This document shows, piece after piece, positions 32,215 to 40,274 of a stretch of DNA of 45,154 nucleotides; within the stretch, counting starts at the first letter, position 1; every line of letters starts with the position of its first letter. The DNA is from CAYJLW01 sp964370965. GTDB taxonomy: Bacteria > Actinomycetota > Acidimicrobiia > UBA2766. The stretch lies in assembly GCA_964370965.1 (NCBI GenBank), contig CAYJLW010000029.1, positions 1 to 45,154 of the forward strand, given 5' to 3'. A model generated the notes under the pieces. The model was not told where the DNA came from and made no database searches. It saw nothing but the letters and a program-made list of their open reading frames with translations. The position numbers and the translations under genes are program-made.

Positions 32215-35154
32215 TCAGGCGAGGTCGTCGACCGTCCAGGTGACTCGGTAGCCCCTCCACGGCCACGACGAGAAGTCGATCCATCCCGAACTCGAGGTCG
32301 CCCCGTTCGTACCGGCGGAAACGACTCCGGCGAACAAGACGGGTGTGTTCAGGTTGATGCCTGCCTGCGGATCGAGGACCCGGACGATGCCGAAGTAGAG
32401 CGGGAAGATCCAGAAGCGGTTCACGTTCGCGACCACGGTCGCGCTCCCGCCGGCGGCACCGGGCAGGGTGCCGTACCCGTCCACGCGGATCACCCCCCGC
32501 TGGTCGCGGGTGACTGTGAAGTTGCCGCTTGAGATCGACCCGGAGTTCGAGTAGGTGATCCCGCCCGTGACCGCGACACCCACGGAGTCGGTTGCCGGCG
32601 GCGCCGGATCCCGCGGACCGCTGACGAAGACGTCGGAGCTACCGTTGAGGTCCCCCGACACGAGGTTCGTCGCCAGCGACGAGAAGGCCACGTAGCGCGC
32701 GTCAGCGCTGATGGCGGTGCTCGTGCTGGCGGCGTCGGCCTGGGTGCCGTCGCCGGCGACGCTCACACGTTCGGTCGTACCCGCCTGCCGATCACGCAGG
32801 AACACGTCGCCTACGCCGTTCGTGTCGCCGGCCACGAGATTCGACGCCCCTGAGACGAACGCGACACGGCTGCCGTCGGCGGAGATCGAGGGTGCCGCGG
32901 TGCCGCTGTCGGCGTTGCCCTCGCTGCCGTCGGTGGCGACACTCGCACGTTCGGTCGTACCAGCCTGGCGGTCGCGCACGAACACGTCAGGCGCGCCGTT
33001 CGTGTCACCCGCCACGAGATCGTCCGCCGCCGACAGGAACACCACATAGCGGCCGTCGCCGCTCGTCGCCGGGTACCAAGAGAAGGCGTCGGCCTCGCCG
33101 CCGCCGCTCGCGACACTCACCCGCTCCGTCGTACCCGCCTGACGGTCGCGCACGAACACGTCCGGCACACCGTTCGCGTCACCCGCCACGAGGTTGTCCG
33201 CCGCCGACACGAACGCCACATAGCGGCCGTCGGCGCTCGTCGCCGGGTACCCGCTGAACCCCAGCGCCTGCGAGCCGTCGCCGGCGACGCTCACCCGCTC
33301 TGTCGTACCAGCCTGCCGGTCGCGAACGAACACGTCAGGCGCGCCGTTCGTGTCACCCGCCACGAGGTTGTCCGCCGCCGACATGAACATCACGTAGCGG
33401 CCGTCGCTGCTCAGGGACGGAGCCTCGCTGTCGGCATTGCCCTCGGTGCTGTCACCGGCGACACTCACCCGCTCCGTCGTACCCGCCTGGCGGTCACGCA
33501 CGAACACGTCCGGCGCGCCGTTCGTGTCACCCGCCACGAGGTTGTCCGACGTCGACGTGAACGCCACGTAGCGGCCGTCGGCGGAGATCGCGGGCGACCA
33601 GACCGACCCGTCGCCCTCGGTGCCGTCGGTGGCGACGCTCACCCGCTCCGTCGTACCCGCCTGGCGGTCACGCACGAACACGTCCGGCGCGCCGTTCGTG
33701 TCACCCGCCACGAGGTTGTCCGCCGTCGACATGAACGCCACGTAGCGGCCATCGGCGTTCACCGCATGCTCGGAGCTCGCGCCATCGGATTCGACAGGCC
33801 CGGAGACGACGCTCACCCGCTCCGTCGTACCCGCCTGGCGGTCGCGCACGAACACGTCGTCCGCGCCGTTCGTGTCGCCCGCCACGAGATTCGACGCTCC
33901 GGACCAGAACCCCGCCACCTCGCCGTCACCGGTGATCGACGGGTTCCAGGACGCCCCGTCGGCCTCGCTGCCGTCCCCGGCGACACTCGCACGTTCGGTC
34001 GTACCAGCCTGGCGGTCGCGCACGAACACGTCAGCCACCGCGTTCGTGTCACCCGCCACCAGGTTCGACGCGACGGAGTCGAACGCGACGGCATCACCGT
34101 CGGCACTGATCCTGGGCGGGTAGACCGCGCTCAGCCCGTCACTCTCGGTGCCGTCGGTGGCGACGCTCACCCGCTCCGTCGTACCCGCCTGGCGGTCACG
34201 CACGAACACGTCGTCCGCGCCGTTCGCGTCACCCGCCACGAGGTTGCCGGCACCCGACACGAACGCCACGTCGCCGTCGTCGCTGACCGACTGGTACCAG
34301 GACGGGCCGTCGGCCTCGCCGCCGCCGCCTGTGACGCTGACCCGCTCCGTCGTCCCCGCCTGGCGGTCACGCACGAACACGTCCGGCGCGCCGTTCGTGT
34401 CACCGGCCACGAGATTGTCCGCCGCCGACATGAACGACATGTAGCGGCCGTCACCACTCGTCGCCGGGTACCCGCTGAAACCCAGCGCCTGCGAGCCGTC
34501 GTCGGCGACGCTCACCCGCTCCGTGGTACCCGCCTGCCGGTCGCGCGCGAACACGTCAGGCTCGCCGTTCGTGTCACCCGCCACGAGGTTGTCCGCCGCC
34601 GACATGAACACCACGTAGCGGCCGTCACCGCTGATCTGCGGGAAGCCGTCGGGCGCGCCGTTGGCCTCCGAACCGTCGGAGGCGACATCTGCCCGCTCGG
34701 TGGCCCCCGTCTGCCGGTCGTGGACAAAGACGTCGTCGATGCCGTTCGTGTCGCCGGGGACCAGGTTTGCCGCCGCCGACATGAACACCACGTAGCGGCC
34801 GTCCGCGGAGACCAGGGGCCACGCGCTGGGACCGTCGGCCTCGGTGCCGTCGCTCGCGACGCTCACCCGCTCCGTCGTGCCCTCCTGCCGGTCGAGCACG
34901 AAGACGTCGTCGGCACCGTTCGTGTCGCCGGCGACGAGGCCGGACGAGGAGGACCTGAAGGCCACGAAACGACCGCCGGCGCCGATCGACGCCTGGTCGC
35001 CGCCCGAGCCCGTCTCGACCACCTCGTCACTCACGCTCACGCGCTCGACGCCGACCGCCGCGCCCGCCGGTGGCGCCCCCGCGAGCAAGCCCGCGCCCAC
35101 GACCCAGACGAGCGCCAGAATCGATGCCCGCCACGACCGCACTCGACCCGCCAT
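32215..35154 (-). CDS. Secreted PD40/TolB-like double-propeller protein
   Basis: A 979-residue exported protein with a Sec signal (MAGRVRSWRASILALVWVVG then AGLLAGAPPAGAA, cleavage near residue 33). Fourteen repeats of about 57 residues follow (about 36-845), each with SADGRYVAFxSxADNLVAGDTNGxxDVFVRDRQAGTTERVSV. Fourteen blades suggest two seven-bladed propellers. The GDTNGxxD loop resembles a calcium-binding loop. The last 131 residues form another domain (DSVGVAVTGGITYSNSGSIS, NRFWIFPLYFGIVRVLD, SSGWIDFSSWPWRGY) that I do not recognise. ATG at 35154 was chosen for its signal peptide and GGGAGG 6 nt upstream; the frame stays open to 35598 but overlaps the regulator gene. It lies 228 bp upstream of the giant gene, which contains seven copies of the same repeat. 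Function unknown. Confidence 0.88.
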   Translation of the reverse strand: MAGRVRSWRASILALVWVVGAGLLAGAPPAGAAVGVERVSVSDEVVETGSGGDQASIGAGGRFVAFRSSSSGLVAGDTNGADDVFVLDRQEGTTERVSVASDGTEADGPSAWPLVSADGRYVVFMSAAANLVPGDTNGIDDVFVHDRQTGATERADVASDGSEANGAPDGFPQISGDGRYVVFMSAADNLVAGDTNGEPDVFARDRQAGTTERVSVADDGSQALGFSGYPATSGDGRYMSFMSAADNLVAGDTNGAPDVFVRDRQAGTTERVSVTGGGGEADGPSWYQSVSDDGDVAFVSGAGNLVAGDANGADDVFVRDRQAGTTERVSVATDGTESDGLSAVYPPRISADGDAVAFDSVASNLVAGDTNAVADVFVRDRQAGTTERASVAGDGSEADGASWNPSITGDGEVAGFWSGASNLVAGDTNGADDVFVRDRQAGTTERVSVVSGPVESDGASSEHAVNADGRYVAFMSTADNLVAGDTNGAPDVFVRDRQAGTTERVSVATDGTEGDGSVWSPAISADGRYVAFTSTSDNLVAGDTNGAPDVFVRDRQAGTTERVSVAGDSTEGNADSEAPSLSSDGRYVMFMSAADNLVAGDTNGAPDVFVRDRQAGTTERVSVAGDGSQALGFSGYPATSADGRYVAFVSAADNLVAGDANGVPDVFVRDRQAGTTERVSVASGGGEADAFSWYPATSGDGRYVVFLSAADDLVAGDTNGAPDVFVRDRQAGTTERASVATDGSEGNADSGTAAPSISADGSRVAFVSGASNLVAGDTNGVGDVFLRDRQAGTTERVSVAGDGTQADAASTSTAISADARYVAFSSLATNLVSGDLNGSSDVFVSGPRDPAPPATDSVGVAVTGGITYSNSGSISSGNFTVTRDQRGVIRVDGYGTLPGAAGGSATVVANVNRFWIFPLYFGIVRVLDPQAGINLNTPVLFAGVVSAGTNGATSSSGWIDFSSWPWRGYRVTWTVDDLA

Positions 35155-35205
35155 GGCCAACCTCCCTTGAGCCTGCTTCGGAGCCCCCGAGGGAACAGGT
35201 CTGTT

Positions 35206-35239
35206 CACGATAGGGAGGGCAGGTTCGTCGGCGGTTAGC
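35206..35239 (-). promoter_or_regulatory. Putative SARP-type operator/promoter of the PD40 gene
   Basis: On the minus strand this reads AACCGCC, 4 bp, AACCTGC, 6 bp, TATCGT, ending 51 nt before the ATG at 35154. It is the second copy of the element at 32036-32069. It lies in the 100-bp gap just downstream of the SARP-like regulator gene. Confidence 0.6.
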
Positions 35240-35254
35240 GGACCGCTGCCGCCC

Positions 35255-37180
35255 TCACTCGCCGGGGCCGATGTGGCCCAGCGCCACCTGCAGCAGCGGT
35301 TCTTCGATCCCGAGGCGCAACGCCCGGTCGGCGACGTCTCCGGCGTCCATCTCCCCCTCGGCGAGCAGTCCGAGCGTGAGCTCGAGCCAACGGTCACGGA
35401 GACGGCCGCGCTCTGCAGCCAGCTCGTCGTCGTAGGCGAACTGCCGGAAGCAGAGGTCCCCCCGATAGAGCTCGAACGCCTGCCGCCGCTCCGGGGTCGA
35501 GCCGCGCGAGAGGTCCCAGAAGTCCCAGGCGTCGATCCGCCAAGCCGGCCCGGGCACGAGGCTGATGCCGTGCTCGTCCCGCACGAAGAGCTCACCACGG
35601 CCCAGGTCCAGAAGGCGCCGCGAACGGAACAGCAGGCCCTTCAGGCGGTTCCTGCCCACCTCTGGGTCCTCCCCGGGCCAGAGCTGCTCCAACAGCCAGT
35701 CGGTCGTGACGGCCCGGCGGTGCGCCACCAGGAGGACCACCATGCGGGCAGCCATGCCACCCGTGTGAACCTCGCGGCCGTAGCGCCTCATGACCACGTC
35801 GGGGCCCAGGACGAGGATCTCGCCGGGTCGGACGCCCAGGGCACCGTTGTGATTCACGTTCGTCCCGATCCCGCTGAGACGGGCGGCGTAGTACACCTCG
35901 CGCTGCGTCCACTCCCCCTGGGGCGGGAGCCCGCGCAAACCCCGAGACCTCAGCCGCTGCGCCTCGTCCGCCAGCCCCACGCGTTCGCAGTCCCACGCCG
36001 CCCGGAGGGCCGCTCCGGCGGCGCGCCGGGCCGGCCCCACGGACTCACACCGGGCGAGGACGTCCTCGAGGGCCTGCACGGTGTCGGGACCCGGGTTCTC
36101 CAGGACCTCGCAGCGGGCCTGCAAGGTGAGAGCATCCATGTAGGTGACAAGTGGCAGCGGAGCGATGCCGTCGGCCGGCAGGGCGAAACGGCGGGCGAGG
36201 TCCCCCAGGCCGGCGTCGGCCAGGAGACCCCCGACGAAGATGAGAGCTCCGCCGACGAACGGGGACCGGCTCCGCATCTCGTCGGCGATGAACTGCAGGC
36301 GCGCGACGAGGTCCGCGCCGGGGTCGTCCTCGACGAGGTCCAGCGCCGCCTCCAGGAGGATGCGGGCGCCCACGAAACCCCCGGGCAGGGGACCCCAACC
36401 CCGGTCGAACTCGGCGACGCACGTCCGGGCGGCGGCGAACTCCCAGTTCACCGCCCTCGCCCACCCGAGGGCGATCTGGGCGAGGGGCCAACGGTCGGAT
36501 CCGAGCCTCCGCATCGTGGCGAGGGCGTCTTCGATGGCGTCGATCGAGTCGGCCAGGTCCTCCCGGTGGACGAGACCCTGGAAGAACGCCATCAGAGCCC
36601 GTGACGTGGCGACCTCCTCGTCGCAGCCGGCGGCCGCCAGGTCCGAGAGGGCCTCGCTCATCATGAGCTCCGCGCTCCCGTCTCCGGTGTCGGCGCTACC
36701 CGCGGCCTCGACGGCCAGCCAGCGCTGCAGCCGCCCCCTGCCCATGAGGACCCATTTGGACCGAGTCACGCCTCCGGATCCCGCTGCCGCCCCCTCGATC
36801 GCGGCCCGGGCGACAGGCAGACCGCCGACGTCGGCCTGCCACGTGAAGTGCTCGACCAGGATCGCGGCCATCCAAAGGTGCCAGTCGGTCCGGTCGCCGT
36901 GTGACACCTCGCCGTCCAGGGCCACGAGATCCGGGTACGTGGCCTCCCCGACCCGCACCGCGGCGTCCGCCTCGACGATGCGGAGGAAGAGGGGCTTGCC
37001 CGGGCCCGACTCCGCCCGCAGGGCCGCAAGAAGGCCGTTGACCCGCCCCCGGGACATGAGGTGCAGGACGGCCGACTCGGCCAGATGCTGCGTCTCCGGG
37101 TCACTGCACAGCTCGACGAGCCGCGACGCCAACGCGTCCCAGTCCCCCGCGTCGGCGAGATGGAGCGGGTCCGGCTCCAT
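35255..37180 (-). CDS. SARP-like transcriptional regulator with N-terminal helical repeats
   Basis: A 641-residue protein. Residues 1-435 are leucine/alanine-rich helices typical of TPR- or MalT-like sensor domains. Residues about 455-556 form an OmpR/SARP-type winged helix (EILVLGPDVVMRRYGREVHTG, then LLVAHRRAVTTDWLLEQLWPG, then the recognition region GRNRLKGLLFRSRRLLDLG). The last 85 residues (YRGDLCFRQFAYDDELAAERG onward) resemble a shortened BTAD. Having the DNA-binding domain at the C-terminal end is the reverse of classical SARPs. The ATG lies 5 nt after the histidine kinase stop codon, with GGAG inside the junction, so translation is probably coupled. The kinase is the natural candidate input, and the two following genes with SARP-like operators are candidate targets (inference). 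Confidence 0.8.
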   Translation of the reverse strand: MEPDPLHLADAGDWDALASRLVELCSDPETQHLAESAVLHLMSRGRVNGLLAALRAESGPGKPLFLRIVEADAAVRVGEATYPDLVALDGEVSHGDRTDWHLWMAAILVEHFTWQADVGGLPVARAAIEGAAAGSGGVTRSKWVLMGRGRLQRWLAVEAAGSADTGDGSAELMMSEALSDLAAAGCDEEVATSRALMAFFQGLVHREDLADSIDAIEDALATMRRLGSDRWPLAQIALGWARAVNWEFAAARTCVAEFDRGWGPLPGGFVGARILLEAALDLVEDDPGADLVARLQFIADEMRSRSPFVGGALIFVGGLLADAGLGDLARRFALPADGIAPLPLVTYMDALTLQARCEVLENPGPDTVQALEDVLARCESVGPARRAAGAALRAAWDCERVGLADEAQRLRSRGLRGLPPQGEWTQREVYYAARLSGIGTNVNHNGALGVRPGEILVLGPDVVMRRYGREVHTGGMAARMVVLLVAHRRAVTTDWLLEQLWPGEDPEVGRNRLKGLLFRSRRLLDLGRGELFVRDEHGISLVPGPAWRIDAWDFWDLSRGSTPERRQAFELYRGDLCFRQFAYDDELAAERGRLRDRWLELTLGLLAEGEMDAGDVADRALRLGIEEPLLQVALGHIGPGE

Positions 37181-37185
37181 CTCCG

Positions 37186-38367
37186 CTACCCCGCCCCGAC
37201 GGGGATGTACATGACGACGCGGGTGCCCCGGCCGGGAGCGGACCAGATGTCGGCGCGGCCGCCCGCGTCGGTGACGCGGGCGCAGATCGACTCGGTGATC
37301 CCGAAGCCCGGGGGCGCCTCGCCCGCTTCGAAGCCGGCGCCGTGGTCGCGCACCGAGACCGTGAGAGCGCCGTCGACGGTGGCCGCCCGCACGACGGCCT
37401 TCTCCACGCCGGCGTGTTTGACGACGTTCGCGAGGGCCTCCCGGACGGCCTCGACGGCGGCGTCCGCCCCGGGCGCGTCGGGCTCCTCGACGACCTCGCC
37501 GGTCACGAGCTCGACCCGCAGGCCACGTTCCTCGAACTCCTCGGCGAGGTCGTTCAAGGCATCCACGAAACCGCTCCCCCGGAGCTCACCGGTGCGCAGC
37601 GCGCGCCGGAGGCGGCGGGCCTCACGACGGGCGAAGCGGGTGGCGATCCGGGGGTCGTCGGCGTAGTGGGTGCCGAGGTGCTCCAGCGCCTGCAGGGCGC
37701 GGTCGTGGACGAGGCGCAGGAGCCGGTTCCGTTCCCTGGCGACCGCCAGCTCCTCGGCCTGGAGGGCGATCTCGGTGCGCTCGGCGTCCGCCCGGCGGGC
37801 CAGCTTGCGCATCAGGGTGGTGAGCAGGCCCCAGCTCAGGTGCAGGGAGGGGTACATGGAGAGGTTCGCCACGAGAGTGCCTCCGTCCCGGAGAGCCGGG
37901 TTCAGGCGGACGCCGCCGGCGTAGGCGGACGCGAGGACGACGGTGGCCACGGCAGCGGGCAGCGGCGCCATGTCCACCGTGTTGGCGGCCACGACCAGGT
38001 AGCTGTGGGGAATGGCGAAGTTCGTCATCGTCGTGACGCGCTCAGGCGTGATCGACGTGGCGGAGAGTAGGAGGCAGCCGACGCCGACGGTGGTGTCCGA
38101 CCACCGGGCGACATCCCCTCGCGGGCTCGGGCGCCAGAGGACGTCGCGAAGCAGGCACACCCAGTCGGCGGCGGCGAGGGCGACAGCGAGCCCGTAGAGG
38201 CGCCGGGAACGGAGCGCCCGCCCCCCAGCGACCAGCACGGCGCACCCGGAGACGATGCACACGCCCCTGAGGGCGAGTCCCGCCATCACCAGCCCGCGGG
38301 CGGCTCCCGCCTCCATGTCCTGGCCGCCGGACACCGCCGGGACACCCCACGTCCCCTCCCGCTTCAC
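37186..38367 (-). CDS. Membrane sensor histidine kinase (NarL/DesK-like)
   Basis: A 393-residue protein. Residues 20-185 contain about five hydrophobic segments (LVMAGLALRGVCIVSGCAVL, LYGLAVALAAADWVCLL and others) with short loops, so the signal is probably sensed in the membrane. A helix with ERNRLLRLVHDRALQALEHL follows. His221 is the likely phosphorylation site, in HDxxxQ form as in HisKA_3 kinases. The HATPase_c domain has an N-box EALANVVKHAG (N314), DHGAGFE (341-347), GFGITES (354-360) and GRGT (379-382). GTG at 38367 overlaps the mutase stop in GTGA; ATG at 38316 is an alternative. No receiver-domain protein is encoded beside it. The next gene is the SARP-like regulator, 5 nt downstream, so phosphorelay to a regulator lacking a receiver domain is not explained. 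Confidence 0.85.
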   Translation of the reverse strand: MKREGTWGVPAVSGGQDMEAGAARGLVMAGLALRGVCIVSGCAVLVAGGRALRSRRLYGLAVALAAADWVCLLRDVLWRPSPRGDVARWSDTTVGVGCLLLSATSITPERVTTMTNFAIPHSYLVVAANTVDMAPLPAAVATVVLASAYAGGVRLNPALRDGGTLVANLSMYPSLHLSWGLLTTLMRKLARRADAERTEIALQAEELAVARERNRLLRLVHDRALQALEHLGTHYADDPRIATRFARREARRLRRALRTGELRGSGFVDALNDLAEEFEERGLRVELVTGEVVEEPDAPGADAAVEAVREALANVVKHAGVEKAVVRAATVDGALTVSVRDHGAGFEAGEAPPGFGITESICARVTDAGGRADIWSAPGRGTRVVMYIPVGAG

Positions 38368-40046
38368 AACACCGGCCGTTCCTGGTAGCGGCCGAACACG
38401 TCGGCCATCGCGAGCATGACCTCGCCCACCGACGCCCGGGCCCGCACAGCGGCGATCACGGGAGGCATGAGGTTCCGCACGGGATCGGCGGCGGCGGAAC
38501 GCACCTCCGCCAGGGAGCCCTCGACAGCCGCGGAATCGCGGCCGGCACGGACCTCGGCGAGGCGCTTCGTCTGGCGGACCTCGGCGTCCTCGCCGATCTC
38601 GAGGATCTCGAGACGGTCGTCGTCGCGGTCCTCGTCCTCCGCGAAGACGTTGACGCCCACCTGGAGGCGGCGCCCGGCCTCGTACTCCTGCTGGAGACGG
38701 AAGGACGCGTCGGCGATCTCCTGCTGGAAGAAGCCGTTGTCGATCCCCGCGTAGATCCCCTCCAGGATCGAGCCGCCGCCCAGTTCGAGGATGCGGGCGA
38801 AGTACGCCTCGGCCCGTTCCTCGATCTGGTCCGTGAGCGACTCGACGTAGTAGCTCCCGCCCAGGGGGTCGATGACGTTGGCCACGCCGGTCTCGTAGCC
38901 GATGATCTGCTGGGTGCGGAGCGCGATCTTGGCGGCCCGCTCCGTGGGGAGGCCGAGTACCTCGTCCAGGGAGTTCGTGTGCAGCGACTGCGTGCCGCCC
39001 AGGACCCCGGCGAGGGCCTCGATGGCGGTGCGGACGACGTTGTTGTAGGGCTGCTGGGCCGTGAGGGAGACCCCGGCCGTCTGGGTGTGGAAACGGAGCT
39101 GCTGGGACCGGGGGTTGGTGGCGCCGTAGCGGTCACGCAGCCAGCGGGCCCAGATGCGCCGGGCCGCCCGGTACTTGGCGATCTCCTCGAAGAAGTCGAC
39201 GTGCGCGTTGAAGAAGAAGCTCAGCCGGGGGGCGAAGTCGTCGACGGCGAGGCCGGCCGCCATGCCGAGCTCGACGTAGCCGAAGCCGTCGGCGACGGTG
39301 AAGGCGAGCTCCTGGGCGGCAGTGGAACCGGCCTCGCGGATGTGGTACCCGGACACGGACACCGGGTGCCAGCGGGGCATCTCGGCGGACGTGAAGGCGA
39401 TCATGTCGGCGACCACGCGCAGGGAGGGCCGGGGCGGGAAGAAGTACTCCTTCTGGGCGTGGTACTCCTTGAACATGTCGTTCTGGATCGTGCCGCCCAG
39501 CACCCGGCGCTCGAAGCCTTGGTCCTCCGCGACGGCGACGTACATGGCGAGGAGGACCGCCGCCGGGGAGTTGATCGTCATCGAGGTCGTGATGTCCCCG
39601 AGGGGGATGCCGTCGAAGAGGATCCCCATGTCCTCCTGGGTGTCGACCGCCACCCCGCAACGCCCCACCTCGCCCAGGGCCCGCGGGTCGTCGGAGTCGA
39701 CACCCATGAGCGTGGGGAGGTCGACTGCGACCGAGAGGCCGTCCTGACCGGCGGCGAGGAGCGCCCGGTAGCGTTCGTTGGTCTCCTCGGCGGTGCCGAA
39801 GCCGGCGAAGAGACGGGTCGTCCAGAGCTTGGTGTGGTACATCGTGGGGTACGGGCCCCGCGTATAAGGGAACTCCCCCGGGACGCCGAGGGAGGAGCCT
39901 TCGTCGGCACCGGCCCTGTCGGCGGCGGTGTAGAGCGGCTTTTGCCCTTCCCCGGAGTAGGTCGTGGTCTCGAAGTCGCGCCGCGTGGCCGAATCGAACC
40001 GTTCCCGCCAGGCGGCGACCAGCTCCTGCATGCGCTCTCCGGACAC
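38364..40046 (-). CDS. icmA: Acyl-CoA mutase large subunit, isobutyryl-CoA mutase type
   Basis: The 560-residue catalytic (substrate-binding TIM barrel) subunit of a B12-dependent acyl-CoA mutase, without the C-terminal cobalamin domain. A separate small subunit must supply B12, and none is in the window. Family motifs are FPYTRGPYPTMY, GEVGRCGVAVDT, SVSGYHIREAGSTAAQELAF, HVDFFEEIAKYRAARRIWAR and RFHTQTAGVSLTAQQPYNN. The specificity residues are Phe80 (LFAGFG) and Gln198 (AQKE), as in Streptomyces IcmA (Phe80/Gln198), not Tyr/Arg as in methylmalonyl-CoA mutase. This supports isobutyryl-/n-butyryl-CoA interconversion, though related mutases with other branched substrates cannot be excluded. 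The GTG start at 40046 follows GAGAGGGG by about 6 nt. The stop overlaps the kinase start. Confidence 0.88.
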   Translation of the reverse strand: MSGERMQELVAAWRERFDSATRRDFETTTYSGEGQKPLYTAADRAGADEGSSLGVPGEFPYTRGPYPTMYHTKLWTTRLFAGFGTAEETNERYRALLAAGQDGLSVAVDLPTLMGVDSDDPRALGEVGRCGVAVDTQEDMGILFDGIPLGDITTSMTINSPAAVLLAMYVAVAEDQGFERRVLGGTIQNDMFKEYHAQKEYFFPPRPSLRVVADMIAFTSAEMPRWHPVSVSGYHIREAGSTAAQELAFTVADGFGYVELGMAAGLAVDDFAPRLSFFFNAHVDFFEEIAKYRAARRIWARWLRDRYGATNPRSQQLRFHTQTAGVSLTAQQPYNNVVRTAIEALAGVLGGTQSLHTNSLDEVLGLPTERAAKIALRTQQIIGYETGVANVIDPLGGSYYVESLTDQIEERAEAYFARILELGGGSILEGIYAGIDNGFFQQEIADASFRLQQEYEAGRRLQVGVNVFAEDEDRDDDRLEILEIGEDAEVRQTKRLAEVRAGRDSAAVEGSLAEVRSAAADPVRNLMPPVIAAVRARASVGEVMLAMADVFGRYQERPVL

Positions 40047-40154
40047 TGCGTCCCCTCTCGGTTCGGACAAGTATGGCTGTCCACGCGTGGAGGGGAGAAA
40101 GCTCTCCCTCCCTCCCCTCCGGACCCGACTGTCGTCCGGCCCTGTCGCCGTTCC

Positions 40155-40173
40155 GGCCGGGCGAAGCCCGGCC
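40155..40173 (-). terminator. Hairpin after the proline-rich membrane protein gene
   Basis: GGCCGGGC and GCCCGGCC form a perfect 8-bp stem with a 3-nt loop (TTC on the minus strand), about 100 nt after the stop at 40275. The loop-closing core GCTTCGC is the same as in the hairpin after the giant gene. The remainder of the 228-bp gap to the mutase start (40047-40274) presumably holds the mutase promoter, but I cannot define one. Confidence 0.55.
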
Positions 40174-40274
40174 TTGGGAGTCGATGACCGTCGACGCAGG
40201 GTTCGGCTCACGCGTGTCGGCTTCGGGAGCCGTGCCTCACACCACGGATCGCCGCCTCTAATGGGCGTGTTCGG

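Noticed and set aside
35155..35598. N-terminal extension of the PD40 protein to 35598
   Set aside because: It overlaps the regulator's coding region and precedes a proper signal peptide and ribosome-binding site at 35154.
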